This document shows, piece after piece, positions 43,953 to 52,713 of a stretch of DNA of 64,000 nucleotides. Position numbers and translations under genes: made by a program. Origin of the DNA: an uncultured Anaeroplasmataceae bacterium. GTDB taxonomy: Bacteria > Bacillota_I > Bacilli_A > Acholeplasmatales > Anaeroplasmataceae. Under the pieces are notes generated by a model. It made no database searches. It was given only the letters and a program-made list of their open reading frames with translations, and was not told the origin of the DNA. Positions within the stretch are counted from its first letter, which is position 1; each line of letters starts with the position of its first letter. The stretch covers positions 96,585-160,584 of the forward strand of contig CANRFF010000005.1 in the NCBI GenBank assembly GCA_947629825.1, read 5' to 3'.

Positions 43953-44588
43953 TTATTCTCCCAAACGGTCGTAAAAACTTCTCAACCGCTTATGAACCGG
44001 CCAAGTTACCAAAACCACCAGTAACGACAGAAGCAAATTGAACGGCAAAACCGAAAATGTCAGATAATAAAACATAAAGTTTTCCTGCGTAACGTTTTGA
44101 ATACGGCCGAAACTGATGATCTTAAGCGCATCCGAACTGGCCTTGACAATCATTTCAAGACCCCCGCTGTAGAATTGACTGTAAAACGGAATATTGATAA
44201 ACGCATTGGAAATCAAAGACATCGAAACCCAAAGAAAAATACTGCATAAAAAGGCCCAGAGTTCTTTTCTTTTCCAGTGTGTATGAATATAGATCCCACC
44301 GGCAGAAATCGCCACCGGAAGTCCGATCAACAAATCCGCCGCTTCTCCGACAAAACCGGTTCCGGAAAACGGAAGTTTGATTAAAAATCTCACCACCACG
44401 CAAATCGTCGCATCGATCGGTCCCAACATAAATGCGCAGATCAAAATGGGAATCATCGAAAAATTGATTTCCAAAAACGGTGGAAAAATCGGCAACTGAA
44501 TCTTCGGAACCACCGTATATAAAACTACGGATAATGCCGCAAAAACTGCTGTAAAACTCATTCTTTTGACTGTTAATACTTTTTTCAT
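43953..44588 (-). CDS. ribU: Riboflavin ECF transporter substrate-binding subunit
   Basis: The S component of an energy-coupling-factor transporter, 211 residues with about six hydrophobic helices. The N-terminus FTAVFAALSVVLYTVVPKIQLPIFPPFLEINFSMIPILI in pieces shows the S-component A-helix pattern (FxAVFAALS). An FMN riboswitch immediately upstream makes riboflavin the expected substrate and predicts repression when FMN is plentiful. The energising EcfA/EcfT genes are not in this window. Confidence 0.9.
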   Translation of the reverse strand: MKKVLTVKRMSFTAVFAALSVVLYTVVPKIQLPIFPPFLEINFSMIPILICAFMLGPIDATICVVVRFLIKLPFSGTGFVGEAADLLIGLPVAISAGGIYIHTHWKRKELWAFLCSIFLWVSMSLISNAFINIPFYSQFYSGGLEMIVKASSDALKIISFGRIQNVTQENFMFYYLTFSVLPFNLLLSLLVVLVTWPVHKRLRSFYDRLGE

Positions 44589-44606
44589 TGAAATCCCTTC
44601 TTTCCG

Positions 44607-44636
44607 ATAAATAAAATCCCCGTCAAAACGGGGATT
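44607..44636 (-). terminator. Terminator of the FMN riboswitch
   Basis: Minus-strand AATCCCCGT / ACGGGGATT (44636-44628 with 44623-44615), then TTATTTAT, between the aptamer and ribU. Confidence 0.85.
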
Positions 44637-44644
44637 GTAAAGTT

Positions 44645-44757
44645 ACCTCTTCTCTCATCCAGACTCTGACTGTCGGTATAGGAATTTCACCTATTCATGC
44701 AAATCGCTTGCGGACTTTACCGCCGGTATGGAATTACACCAAACCCCGAAGATTGAT
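44645..44757 (-). promoter_or_regulatory. FMN riboswitch (RFN element)
   Basis: Minus strand contains ATCTTCGGGG, GTGTAATTCC, ACCGGCGGTAAAG, GGTGAAATTCC, CCGACAGT, and GTCTGGATGAGAGAAGA, the ordered conserved blocks of the FMN aptamer. It begins only about 8 bases after the gpmI stop codon and controls ribU. Confidence 0.97.
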
Positions 44758-44764
44758 ATATTTA

Positions 44765-46300
44765 TTATTTGGAATGAACAATTAAGGAACGAGACGTCAT
44801 TTCCTGCGGAATCTCGATTTCCATCAATTCCAAAAGTGTCGGCGCAATATCGGAAAGAATTCCATCTTCCCGCAAATGAACGGATGCATCCGTCACGACC
44901 ACCGGAACCGGATTGGTCGTATGAGGAGTATACGGATTTCCCTTTTCATCCACCATTTTTTCGGCATTTCCGTGATCGGCCGTAATCAACGCAACACCGC
45001 CGACTTCATTCAACGCTTCTACCACTCGTCCCACACAGGTGTCGACCGTCTCCACCGCCTTGATCGTTGCCGGAATCACACCGGTATGACCCACCATATC
45101 ACAGTTGGCAAAATTCAAAATGATGCAGTCGTATTTCAGCGAATGAATCGCTTCCACCACTTTATCGCAAACCTCATAAGCACTCATTTCCGGCTGTAAA
45201 TCGTAAGTCGCCACTTTGGGAGAATTGACCAAAATCCGATCCGCTCCGGCAATCTGCCGATCCGCTCCGCCGTCGAAAAAGAAAGTAACGTGTGCATATT
45301 TTTCCGTTTCGGCAATCCGTAATTGCTTTTTCCCGGCCGCACTGACCACATCACCAAAGAGGTGATCCAGTTTCTGCAAATCAAACGCCAACGGACCTTT
45401 GACGGAATCCGCATATTTCATCATCGAAACGAAAAAGACATCTTTCGGCGCATGCTCGAAATTCATCCGATAAGGTTTTTCCGGATTGTAAACGACTCCT
45501 TCCGGATTGGAAATACAAGTGGAAATCTGAATGGCTCGATCCGGTCGGAAATTGGCAAACACCACAGAATCACCGCTTTCCACCATTCCTTCTTTACAAC
45601 AGACAAACGGCTTCATAAACTCATCGGTGATATTTTCCCGATAAGACGCTTCGATTCCCGCAAACGGATCGGAAAAATACGGTCCTTTCGCAATCGTCAT
45701 CGCATCGTAAGCCACTTGAATCCGGTCATAATTCTTGTCCCGGTCCATTCCGTAATATCTTCCTCCGACGGTTGCGACCGTCACTTTTCCCTCATCGATC
45801 ACCTTTTTCAAATACACGGAAGCCGAAGTCGGCGCCACATCCCGTCCGTCCAAAAAGGCATGATAATAAACGTTCGATACTCCCAACTGATGAGCCAACT
45901 TGGCAATCGCAATGATATGCGACGTGTGAGAATGAACTCCTCCGTCACTGCACAAACCGAAAATATGAAATTTTTTATGATTGCGAATCGACCGGGTAAT
46001 CGCTTCGACAATCGGTGGATTTTCGGAAAGTTCCCCCGTCTTAATCGCATTATTGATTCTAGACAAAGACTGCCAAACGATTCTTCCGGCACCGATGTTC
46101 ATATGTCCCACTTCGGAATTTCCCATTTGTCCTTCCGGAAGCCCGACGGCTTCTCCGCTTGCTTGAAGCGTCTTTGTATCAAAACTTCCGAAAATACGAT
46201 CCAAATTCGGTTTGGCCGCCATACTGACGGCATTGGTTGAAGATGCGGCTGCCAACCCATATCCATCCATAATAATTAATGTAACCGGCTTTTTTTTCAT
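44765..46300 (-). CDS. gpmI: Phosphoglycerate mutase, cofactor-independent
   Basis: Interconverts 3- and 2-phosphoglycerate with two Mn ions, alkaline-phosphatase superfamily, 511 residues. The phospho-accepting Ser62 is in GQMGNSEVGHMNIGAGR. Metal ligands appear in LIIMDGYG, NFANCDMVGHTG and ITADHGNAEKM. The start ATG 46300 follows AGAGGTAATAA. It is followed directly by the ribU riboswitch without a visible terminator of its own. Dependence on Mn fits with the Mn homeostasis genes here. Confidence 0.97.
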   Translation of the reverse strand: MKKKPVTLIIMDGYGLAAASSTNAVSMAAKPNLDRIFGSFDTKTLQASGEAVGLPEGQMGNSEVGHMNIGAGRIVWQSLSRINNAIKTGELSENPPIVEAITRSIRNHKKFHIFGLCSDGGVHSHTSHIIAIAKLAHQLGVSNVYYHAFLDGRDVAPTSASVYLKKVIDEGKVTVATVGGRYYGMDRDKNYDRIQVAYDAMTIAKGPYFSDPFAGIEASYRENITDEFMKPFVCCKEGMVESGDSVVFANFRPDRAIQISTCISNPEGVVYNPEKPYRMNFEHAPKDVFFVSMMKYADSVKGPLAFDLQKLDHLFGDVVSAAGKKQLRIAETEKYAHVTFFFDGGADRQIAGADRILVNSPKVATYDLQPEMSAYEVCDKVVEAIHSLKYDCIILNFANCDMVGHTGVIPATIKAVETVDTCVGRVVEALNEVGGVALITADHGNAEKMVDEKGNPYTPHTTNPVPVVVTDASVHLREDGILSDIAPTLLELMEIEIPQEMTSRSLIVHSK

Positions 46301-46361
46301 TTTATTACCTCTGTTTCCTAATTTATTATATACAAAAATATCTTCTGTTTCCATCTGATTT

Positions 46362-48167
46362 TCAATAATTTTCCTGATCGGTCCAAATCCGATAGGCTTC
46401 CTCTTCCCGACCCTCCGTGATGATCCGGTTCACTTCTTCGAAGATTTCCGGTCGTTTTAGTATTTCCACCACTTCTTTGGCATATCGGGTTCCTTCAAAC
46501 TGTTCGAATTCTTCTTTCAACTGGTACAGATTTTTCGTCAAAGAATACGGTCTTCCGACAAAATCCGTAGCGGCATCGATACTGTCCGCTACCGATAAAA
46601 TATCGACCAACGGCAAATTGTTGGTATGATGAGCTCCCTCCGGATACCCCTTCGTTCCGTCATGCCAGAGATGATGCAGTAAAATTCCGTCGGCAATCGG
46701 TTTCGGATATTTCCCGGAAGCCAAAAAATCATATCCTCTTTGGGAATGCAGTTGGATGATCTTAAATTCGATGTCATCCAATTTCCGATAAGCCAAATTG
46801 ATATAATTGATGAAGAAATGTTTTCCCACATCATGAAACATCGCCATATCTTCGATGGTCCTCAGAATTTCTCTTTTCTTGAGGCGTACCTGTTCTACAG
46901 AATATCCCGATAAAATACCTTCGAAAAATTCCGGTTGATGTTCCAAAAGAGCCTTGGTCAATACCAATGAAATCTGCCGAACCATATCCACATGAATAAA
47001 TGTGGAAGGGTGCCGGACGATCGTTACCTGATAAAGCAAATCCTTGCATAATTCAAACGGATAAATATTGGAAATGGCTTTCAGATATTCAATGATATCT
47101 TGTTCCAAAGTATTCGTAATTTCCGTCGGCGGTATGCTACGGATGAAGTTCAATACCTTTCGGGTGCGTCCCGCCAACAAATTGATCATTTCCTCTTTCG
47201 AACAATCCGCATAAAGTCGGTAATATTCGATATAATATAAAATCATTTTTACAATAGCGGAAGCTTTTTCCGCCAAACTGCAACTGCTATCCGGCTCCGA
47301 AAGTTCATCGAATCGATCCAATAATTCTTCCAATGAAATCAAACCCTTATGAAAAGATGCGGCCGCCAAAGTATATTTGATTAAAATCAAATTCGGCAGA
47401 CTTGTCGACTGGTTCTCCTGAATATGCTCTAACGCATAAACAGCAGCTTCATATACCAAATCCACATATTCCTGCGGAATTTTTTCCGGTGTTTTGGCCA
47501 TTCTTCTGAAATAAACCAACCCATTGGAAATATTCCGATAAATCGATAAAATATAGCGATCATAAGGAATTTTTTCCGATGGAAACTGTTCTTTTTTGGC
47601 CTTCACGAAATTTAAAACCCGACAATCCCGCTCATAATCGAACGTTCCGTCCAAAAGTTGATTTCCGTAGGAGCGCAGGAAAAACATTTTCCCTTCTTCC
47701 GATAAAGAATCAAAAGAATCGATATATTTCTCAATCGAAGGAAAATATTTCAGCTGACGATGATTATAATCCATATGCTTGAACAGATATTCACAGTACC
47801 CGCAGTAATAGGTTTCCTTGACAATCAAATTCAAATCCTGCTTCCGTTGGGCATCATTCATTAAAATTTTGTGAATCCGAAAGTAAATCGCATTATCCAA
47901 AGAGCCGAAATTCAAAGCCAAGCTTTCGGAAAATTCATTCAAAATACGAAATTCTTCTTCCGATAACGGTTCCGTTTTCTTTTCCAGCGGAACAATATAT
48001 TCGGAAATAATTTCATTGTTTTCTTCGAATATTTTTCTCTTTTTAAGCGCAATATCTTTCAGTTGAGACAACACATACTCTTTGGACTGTGACGGAGAAA
48101 AACGAACATTATCCAATTTTTTATAGAATTTCAAATTTTCCGCATAGTTCAGATAAGGCTTATCCAT
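46362..48167 (-). CDS. HD-GYP-like phosphohydrolase with large helical N-terminus
   Basis: A 601-residue cytoplasmic protein. The C-terminal third has an HD-type metal site: MFHDVGK, then LHSQRGYDFL and HHLWHDGTKGYPEG, an HD-GYP-like order in which HHExxDGxGYP has become HHLWHDGTKGYP. DILSVADSIDAAT follows as in HD-GYP proteins. The first 400 residues are helical, with no recognised sensor domain. HD-GYP proteins hydrolyse cyclic-di-GMP, but the changed motif makes that uncertain. It lies between gpmI and glpK. Confidence 0.8.
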   Translation of the reverse strand: MDKPYLNYAENLKFYKKLDNVRFSPSQSKEYVLSQLKDIALKKRKIFEENNEIISEYIVPLEKKTEPLSEEEFRILNEFSESLALNFGSLDNAIYFRIHKILMNDAQRKQDLNLIVKETYYCGYCEYLFKHMDYNHRQLKYFPSIEKYIDSFDSLSEEGKMFFLRSYGNQLLDGTFDYERDCRVLNFVKAKKEQFPSEKIPYDRYILSIYRNISNGLVYFRRMAKTPEKIPQEYVDLVYEAAVYALEHIQENQSTSLPNLILIKYTLAAASFHKGLISLEELLDRFDELSEPDSSCSLAEKASAIVKMILYYIEYYRLYADCSKEEMINLLAGRTRKVLNFIRSIPPTEITNTLEQDIIEYLKAISNIYPFELCKDLLYQVTIVRHPSTFIHVDMVRQISLVLTKALLEHQPEFFEGILSGYSVEQVRLKKREILRTIEDMAMFHDVGKHFFINYINLAYRKLDDIEFKIIQLHSQRGYDFLASGKYPKPIADGILLHHLWHDGTKGYPEGAHHTNNLPLVDILSVADSIDAATDFVGRPYSLTKNLYQLKEEFEQFEGTRYAKEVVEILKRPEIFEEVNRIITEGREEEAYRIWTDQENY

Positions 48168-48218
48168 TGAAAATCAACTCCGTTTTCGATTATAACACAA
48201 TTCGTTCTTTTTTTCCAC

Positions 48219-49694
48219 CTAGTTTAAAAAAGATTTCCTTAACGCTTTCTTCCAACCTTTCAACAAACGCTTTCGCTGGGAAGGAGGCATTTGCGGTTGA
48301 AATTTTTCCTGTTCCCGCGAAAAATTTTCAATTTCCGCAAGCGTCCACAAATGAAGCGTCAAACCGGCCAGATACAAAGTTCCCAAAGCGGTCGCCTCGA
48401 TATTTTTCGCCCGAAGCAAATCCACTTCGGATATATCCGATTGAAACTGCATCAAAAAAGAATTTTCCGATGCTCCGCCATCGACATGAATTTCCCGCAA
48501 CTCTTCCTGCAAATCTTTTTTCATCGCTTCGATGACATCAAAAACCTCATATGCGATTGCTTCCAAAGCCGCCCGAACCAAATGAGCGGAAGTGGTTCCT
48601 CTGGTCAACCCCGTAATCATCCCTTCGGCATCGGCTTTCCAGTACGGCGCACCCATTCCCGTAAATGCCGGAACAATGTACACTCCGCTATCTTCGACAC
48701 TTCTTGCGAGTGCTTCACTTTCGGAAGTTTTCGAAAGCAGATGAACTTCATCCCGAAGCCACTGAATGAGCGCTCCTCCCATAAATACACTTCCCTCAAG
48801 AGCATACATCGGTCGATCCTTCGTTTCACAGGATAGTGTGGTAAGCAAACCGCAAGAGGAACGGATTCTTTGTTCTTTGGCATTCAGAAGGAGAAAACAA
48901 CCGGTCCCATACGTCACTTTCAAATCTTTGAAATGAAAACATCTTTGACCGAACAACGCCGATTGCTGATCTCCTGCCACCGCCACAATCGGAATTTCTT
49001 TTTCAAAGACTTTTAAAGAAGTCGTTCCGTATATGGAAGCGGAAGGTGCTGCCTGCGGAAGAATTTCTACCGGTATATGAAAAAGATCGCAAAGTTCGAT
49101 ATCCCACTGTAAAGTATTGATATTGAATAACATCGTCCGGGAAGCATTGGTATAATCCGTCTTATAAATCTTTCCTTGGGAGAAAACCCACATCAAATAA
49201 GTATCTACCGTACCCATTCGTAAGCGGTGATTGCGTAAAAGACTCTGAGATTCTTTGATATGTTTTAAAATCCATTCCATTTTACTTGCGGAAAAATAAG
49301 GATCCAGAAGCAATCCCGTTTTTTCGAAAATTTTATTTTCCCATCCGGCTTTTTTCAACGATTCACAGCGTCTTTTCGTTCGTTTGCACTGCCAGACAAT
49401 CGCAGGACATATCGGTTTTCCGGTCAAAGAATCCCAAGCGATGACGGTTTCTCTTTGATTGGTGATGCCGATTCCGATAATCTCTTGAATGGAAACTTTC
49501 CGAGAGTGTAAAACATCTTTGATCGTCCATAAGACCGAATCCACCATTTCCGAAGGATCTTGTTCGACATACGCAGGTTTCGGAAAAGACTGAGCGAATT
49601 CTTTTTGTGAAAAGCCGATCATTTGTGCTTTCAAATCGTATAAAACCGCTCTTGAGGAAGTGGTCCCCTGATCAATGACCAATAAATATCCCAT
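48219..49694 (-). CDS. glpK: Glycerol kinase
   Basis: Phosphorylates glycerol to glycerol-3-phosphate with ATP, feeding lipid synthesis (plsY) and glycolysis. FGGY family, 491 residues. Motifs: LLVIDQGTTSSRAVLYD (phosphate 1), GIGITNQRETVIAWD, TDYTNASRTMLFNI, AGDQQSALFGQ, YGTGCFLLLN, and VDGGASENSFLMQFQSDI. No glycerol facilitator or glycerol-3-phosphate dehydrogenase gene is in the window. It is separated from DUF1294 by a terminator. Confidence 0.96.
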   Translation of the reverse strand: MGYLLVIDQGTTSSRAVLYDLKAQMIGFSQKEFAQSFPKPAYVEQDPSEMVDSVLWTIKDVLHSRKVSIQEIIGIGITNQRETVIAWDSLTGKPICPAIVWQCKRTKRRCESLKKAGWENKIFEKTGLLLDPYFSASKMEWILKHIKESQSLLRNHRLRMGTVDTYLMWVFSQGKIYKTDYTNASRTMLFNINTLQWDIELCDLFHIPVEILPQAAPSASIYGTTSLKVFEKEIPIVAVAGDQQSALFGQRCFHFKDLKVTYGTGCFLLLNAKEQRIRSSCGLLTTLSCETKDRPMYALEGSVFMGGALIQWLRDEVHLLSKTSESEALARSVEDSGVYIVPAFTGMGAPYWKADAEGMITGLTRGTTSAHLVRAALEAIAYEVFDVIEAMKKDLQEELREIHVDGGASENSFLMQFQSDISEVDLLRAKNIEATALGTLYLAGLTLHLWTLAEIENFSREQEKFQPQMPPSQRKRLLKGWKKALRKSFLN

Positions 49695-49734
49695 CGTATC
49701 ACCTCATAAACATTATATCAAAATTTTGTCAAAA

Positions 49735-49763
49735 AGAAAGGATTCTCTTACGAGAACCCCAAA
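49735..49763 (-). terminator. Terminator of the obgE-DUF1294 unit
   Basis: Minus-strand GGTTCTC-GTAA-GAGAATCC followed by TTTCTTTTT. It overlaps the end of the DUF1294 gene. Confidence 0.75.
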
Positions 49764-50035
49764 ATCAGAAAAAGAAATATCCCCATCTGAAAAAGAAATG
49801 CCAACAAATTATTCCATAAAAAATATCCGTGTTTTGTCTTGTGACGGTACCGAAACATTCCAAACAAAGCGCCCAAAGAACCGAAGATCCAAGGAAAAAT
49901 CAAAAGTGTTTTTTCGGAAATCCGATAACGGTGCCGAATCGCTCTTTTTTTATCTGTCCGATAAAGAAAATACGTAATTACCGAAAAAAGAATTTCCAGA
50001 AAAAGAAATCCCGATATCCAAACTTTTTTCATCAT
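49748..50035 (-). CDS. DUF1294 membrane protein
   Basis: A 95-residue small membrane protein with three hydrophobic segments. The DUF1294 pattern is clear: FLYRTDKKRAIRHRYRISE, then the small-residue LGALFGMFRYRHKTKH with the conserved HKT. Function unknown. It is translationally coupled to obgE by a 4-base ATGA overlap. Confidence 0.88.
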   Translation of the reverse strand: MMKKVWISGFLFLEILFSVITYFLYRTDKKRAIRHRYRISEKTLLIFPWIFGSLGALFGMFRYRHKTKHGYFLWNNLLAFLFQMGIFLFLILGFS

Positions 50036-51306
50036 TCAATAAATTCGAATTCAAAATCGAAAATCCGAACCGTATCCCCATTTTTCACTCCCAATTTTCT
50101 GAGGGCATCATCCAGACCATATCCTCTCAACTGGCGGGCAAAACGCAGTCTTCCCCGATCCGAATCAAAATCGGTCATTTCAAACAGACGCTTCAATTTT
50201 TCACCGGTAACATGATAAATTCCGTCGGAGTCTCTTTCAATATGGAAAAACGGTTCTTCTTCTTTGAAACGATATTCGACTTCCTTTTGTTCGGATTCTT
50301 CCAATAAAGAAAATTCTTCCGTTTGATCCAACAAATCGGCAATCCGATATAATAAGAGATCCAGATTTTGTTTTTCATAAGCGGAAATTTCCAGAATCGG
50401 CTGATGAACTTTTTCTTTGAACTTTCGTAAATTCTTTTGAGACTGAGGTAAATCCATTTTATTTGCCACCAGAATCATCGGGCGTTTCAAAAGATTCATC
50501 TGATAATTTTTCAATTCATTCAAAATCGTACAATAGTCTTCATAAGGATCTCTGCCGTCCGTTGCGGACATATCAATGACATGCACAATCACTCGGCAAC
50601 GTTCGATATGTCTTAAAAACTGAAAGCCCAATCCGGCTCCCATAGACGCTCCCTGAATGATTCCCGGTAAATCCGCCATAACGAAAGATCTTCCATCCGG
50701 TACGGCAACCATTCCCAAATTCGGAACCAACGTCGTAAAATGATAGTCGGCAATTTTCGGTCTTGCGGAAGAAACCGCCGCAATCAACGTCGATTTGCCC
50801 ACACTCGGAAAGCCGACCAATCCGCAATCTGCCAAAACCTTCAATTCACATCTGAGTTTGCGGACTTCTCCCGGTTCTCCTTTTTCGCAAAAATCAGGAC
50901 ATTTCAATGTTCCCGTCGCAAAGGCCATATTTCCCCGACCGCCACGACCTCCTCTGGCAACCACCACTTCCTGATGATCCTTTTTGATATCCCCGATCAG
51001 ACGATCGGTTTCATCATCAAAAATCATCGTCCCGAGCGGAACATCCACATAAGTCGGTTCCGCCTTGGCACCCGTCATTCCTTTATGAGCCCCTTTTTCG
51101 CCGTTTTCGCCTTTTAAAATTTTTTGATACCGTAAATCCAAAAGCGTGGAAAGCCCGGAATTTCCCCGAAAAACAATCGAACCGCCTTCACCGCCGGATC
51201 CGCCGAACGGACCGCCCTTTTGAACTTTCAGTTCCCGACGATATGCGACAATTCCGTCTCCGCCTTTTCCGGCACGAACCTCCAAGCGAACCAAATCCAC
51301 AAACAT
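50032..51306 (-). CDS. obgE: Obg family GTPase
   Basis: Ribosome-associated GTPase needed for large-subunit assembly and stress control, 424 residues. The Gly-rich OBG domain (GKGGDGIVAYRRE...GGPFGGSGGEGG) occupies about 1-158. The G domain has GFPSVGKST, DLPGII and ANKMDLP. A C-terminal OCT domain follows (about 345-424). It lies directly downstream of rpmA, with a terminator between, in the conserved Firmicutes order rplU-prp-rpmA-obgE. GGAGGTGAG precedes the ATG. Confidence 0.97.
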   Translation of the reverse strand: MFVDLVRLEVRAGKGGDGIVAYRRELKVQKGGPFGGSGGEGGSIVFRGNSGLSTLLDLRYQKILKGENGEKGAHKGMTGAKAEPTYVDVPLGTMIFDDETDRLIGDIKKDHQEVVVARGGRGGRGNMAFATGTLKCPDFCEKGEPGEVRKLRCELKVLADCGLVGFPSVGKSTLIAAVSSARPKIADYHFTTLVPNLGMVAVPDGRSFVMADLPGIIQGASMGAGLGFQFLRHIERCRVIVHVIDMSATDGRDPYEDYCTILNELKNYQMNLLKRPMILVANKMDLPQSQKNLRKFKEKVHQPILEISAYEKQNLDLLLYRIADLLDQTEEFSLLEESEQKEVEYRFKEEEPFFHIERDSDGIYHVTGEKLKRLFEMTDFDSDRGRLRFARQLRGYGLDDALRKLGVKNGDTVRIFDFEFEFIE

Positions 51307-51322
51307 AGACTCACCTCCATTT

Positions 51323-51348
51323 GAAAAAAAAGCGCCCTTTCGGGACGC
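51323..51348 (-). terminator. Terminator of the rplU-prp-rpmA operon
   Basis: Minus-strand GCGTCCC-GAAA-GGGCGC with a one-base bulge (51348-51332), then TTTTTTTT. Confidence 0.85.
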
Positions 51349-51353
51349 CTTGT

Positions 51354-51638
51354 TTATTCTGCGACAGGGTAAACGGAAACCTGTTTCTTATTGCGACCTT
51401 TCCGTTCGAATTTCACCAATCCGGAAATCGTCGTAAATAACGTATCGTCTCCGCCGCGGCCGACATTATTTCCCGGGAAAATTTTCGTACCTCTTTGACG
51501 GTATAAAATCGATCCCGCAGTTACATACTGACCGTCGCTGACTTTCGCACCTAATCTTTTCGCTTCCGAGTCCCGACCGTTTTTGGTAGAGCCGACTCCT
51601 TTTTTCGAAGCGAATAATTGTAAATTCAACTGAATCAT
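51354..51638 (-). CDS. rpmA: 50S ribosomal protein L27
   Basis: Ribosomal large-subunit protein near the peptidyl-transferase centre, 94 residues. The start [16 protein letters not shown] carries the Firmicutes-type N-terminal leader that is cut before ASKKG by the Prp protease encoded by the next gene upstream. The core [15 protein letters not shown] and [21 protein letters not shown] are fully conserved. Confidence 0.98.
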   Translation of the reverse strand: MIQLNLQLFASKKGVGSTKNGRDSEAKRLGAKVSDGQYVTAGSILYRQRGTKIFPGNNVGRGGDDTLFTTISGLVKFERKGRNKKQVSVYPVAE

Positions 51639-51651
51639 TCTTAAGAACCTC

Positions 51652-51960
51652 CTAATTTTTGAGTTTTACATATTTCGGATATTCTTTGGCAAGTTCTTCC
51701 AACGTATCGACCAGATTTTCGAAGATGGTTTTCGTCGTAAAATCGGTCGTATCCACTTGCAAGCGGAAATATCCTTCTTGGCAAACCAAATCGAAAACGT
51801 TGTAACTTAAATGAAGTTTTTCAATTAAGTTTGCCGTTAAAATACAAGCCGTAGAAATACTTGAACAGACGATATCGGTTCCGTAAGAACTGAAATCGGC
51901 ATGTCCCTTGACTTCTATCGTAGCTTCTTTTTCTTTGCGAACCACACAAAATGTCGTCAT
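51652..51960 (-). CDS. prp: Ribosomal-processing cysteine protease Prp (YsxB)
   Basis: Cleaves the N-terminal leader of L27, 102 residues. The catalytic His is in KGHADF, and the catalytic Cys in [11 protein letters not shown], in the spacing of the YsxB/Prp family. It lies between rplU and rpmA as in most Firmicutes, within one operon. The essential link to L27 maturation is known from Staphylococcus; here it is inferred from motif and position. Confidence 0.95.
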   Translation of the reverse strand: MTTFCVVRKEKEATIEVKGHADFSSYGTDIVCSSISTACILTANLIEKLHLSYNVFDLVCQEGYFRLQVDTTDFTTKTIFENLVDTLEELAKEYPKYVKLKN

Positions 51961-51965
51961 CTTAC

Positions 51966-52277
51966 TTAGGCGTTAATCGCTTCCACAACCAACTTCGTAA
52001 ATGCTTGTCGATGACCTTTTTTGGTTGCGGAATGCTTCTTCGGACGATATTTGAAAATCACAATTTTCGGTCCTTTTCCTTGCTTTTCGCATTTCGCAGT
52101 AACCGTAGCCCCTTCGATATAAGGCGTACCTACTTTTGGCTGATTGCCGTCGGAAACCAATAGAACTTTATCGAAAGTATAAGTTTCTCCTACCGCAACA
52201 TCCAACTTCTCCACAAAAATAGGTTGTCCCACTTCTACCTGGACTTGTTTTCCACCTGTTTCAACAATTGCGTACAT
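51966..52277 (-). CDS. rplU: 50S ribosomal protein L21
   Basis: Large-subunit ribosomal protein of 103 residues, beginning [18 protein letters not shown] and containing the [16 protein letters not shown] rRNA-binding motif. AAGGAGGTAA precedes the ATG. It is the first gene of the operon, with a structured leader likely to provide feedback. Confidence 0.98.
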   Translation of the reverse strand: MYAIVETGGKQVQVEVGQPIFVEKLDVAVGETYTFDKVLLVSDGNQPKVGTPYIEGATVTAKCEKQGKGPKIVIFKYRPKKHSATKKGHRQAFTKLVVEAINA

Positions 52278-52363
52278 GTCGTATTACCTCCTTTTTCAAG
52301 ACACACTATGAAGGTAGACTTTTCATCATTTAAAGACCTTTTCTAAGTGGTGCATGTTACAAC
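52278..52363 (-). promoter_or_regulatory. Putative L21 leader
   Basis: Between the promoter and rplU the RNA can form a nested structure: an outer CACCACT / AGTGTGT-like stem and an inner AGGTCTTT / AAAGTCTACCT stem. This resembles the known ribosomal L21 autoregulatory leader of Firmicutes, but I recognise it by position and pairing rather than by exact motif. Confidence 0.45.
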
Positions 52364-52369
52364 AGATAC

Positions 52370-52398
52370 ATTTTATCTTAAAAATTCGGATAAGTCAA
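52370..52398 (-). promoter_or_regulatory. Promoter of the rplU operon
   Basis: Minus-strand TTGACT (52398-52393), a 17-base spacer, TAAAAT (52375-52370). Confidence 0.75.
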
Positions 52399-52484
52399 GA
52401 ACTTTATGTGGATTTATCTTTAAAAAAAAGAAATGCTTCCGACATTTTTCAAGCCTTTTTTACATATATTATAATGGTGATAGA

Positions 52485-52685
52485 ATGTCTCAAATTTTTA
52501 ACTTTTTAAAAGAACATATTCAAGTCATTATCGGTACCATTCTCATCTATCAACTTTTACTGACCATTTTCTGCTTCACAACGGCAAATTTGGTGATTCT
52601 TGCGGCGATTATCGTCATTGTCGCAATCGCCGTCGTCATTGCCTTATACAAAGACAAAGTCATAGATTTTTTTAAAAGACAATAA
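52485..52685 (+). CDS. Small membrane protein of unknown function
   Basis: A 66-residue protein consisting of a short polar N-terminus, two adjacent hydrophobic helices (about 14-34 and 36-54), and a basic tail (LYKDKVIDFFKRQ). GGTGATAGA precedes ATG 52485. A longer frame starting at 52347 is ignored. A TATAAT box lies about 15 bases before that ribosome binding site. It stands alone, divergent from rplU. Function unknown. Confidence 0.65.
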   Translation: MSQIFNFLKEHIQVIIGTILIYQLLLTIFCFTTANLVILAAIIVIVAIAVVIALYKDKVIDFFKRQ

Positions 52686-52687
52686 GA

Positions 52688-52713
52688 AAAAAGGACAAAA
52701 AGTCCTTTTTATT
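52688..52713. terminator. Bidirectional terminator between convergent genes
   Basis: AAAAAGGAC-AAAAA-GTCCTTTTT with T-rich flanks on both strands; it serves the small membrane protein gene and the YsxE-position gene. Confidence 0.8.

Noticed and set aside
45323..46240. Plus-strand frame of 305 codons
   Set aside because: Complement of gpmI, no family resemblance.
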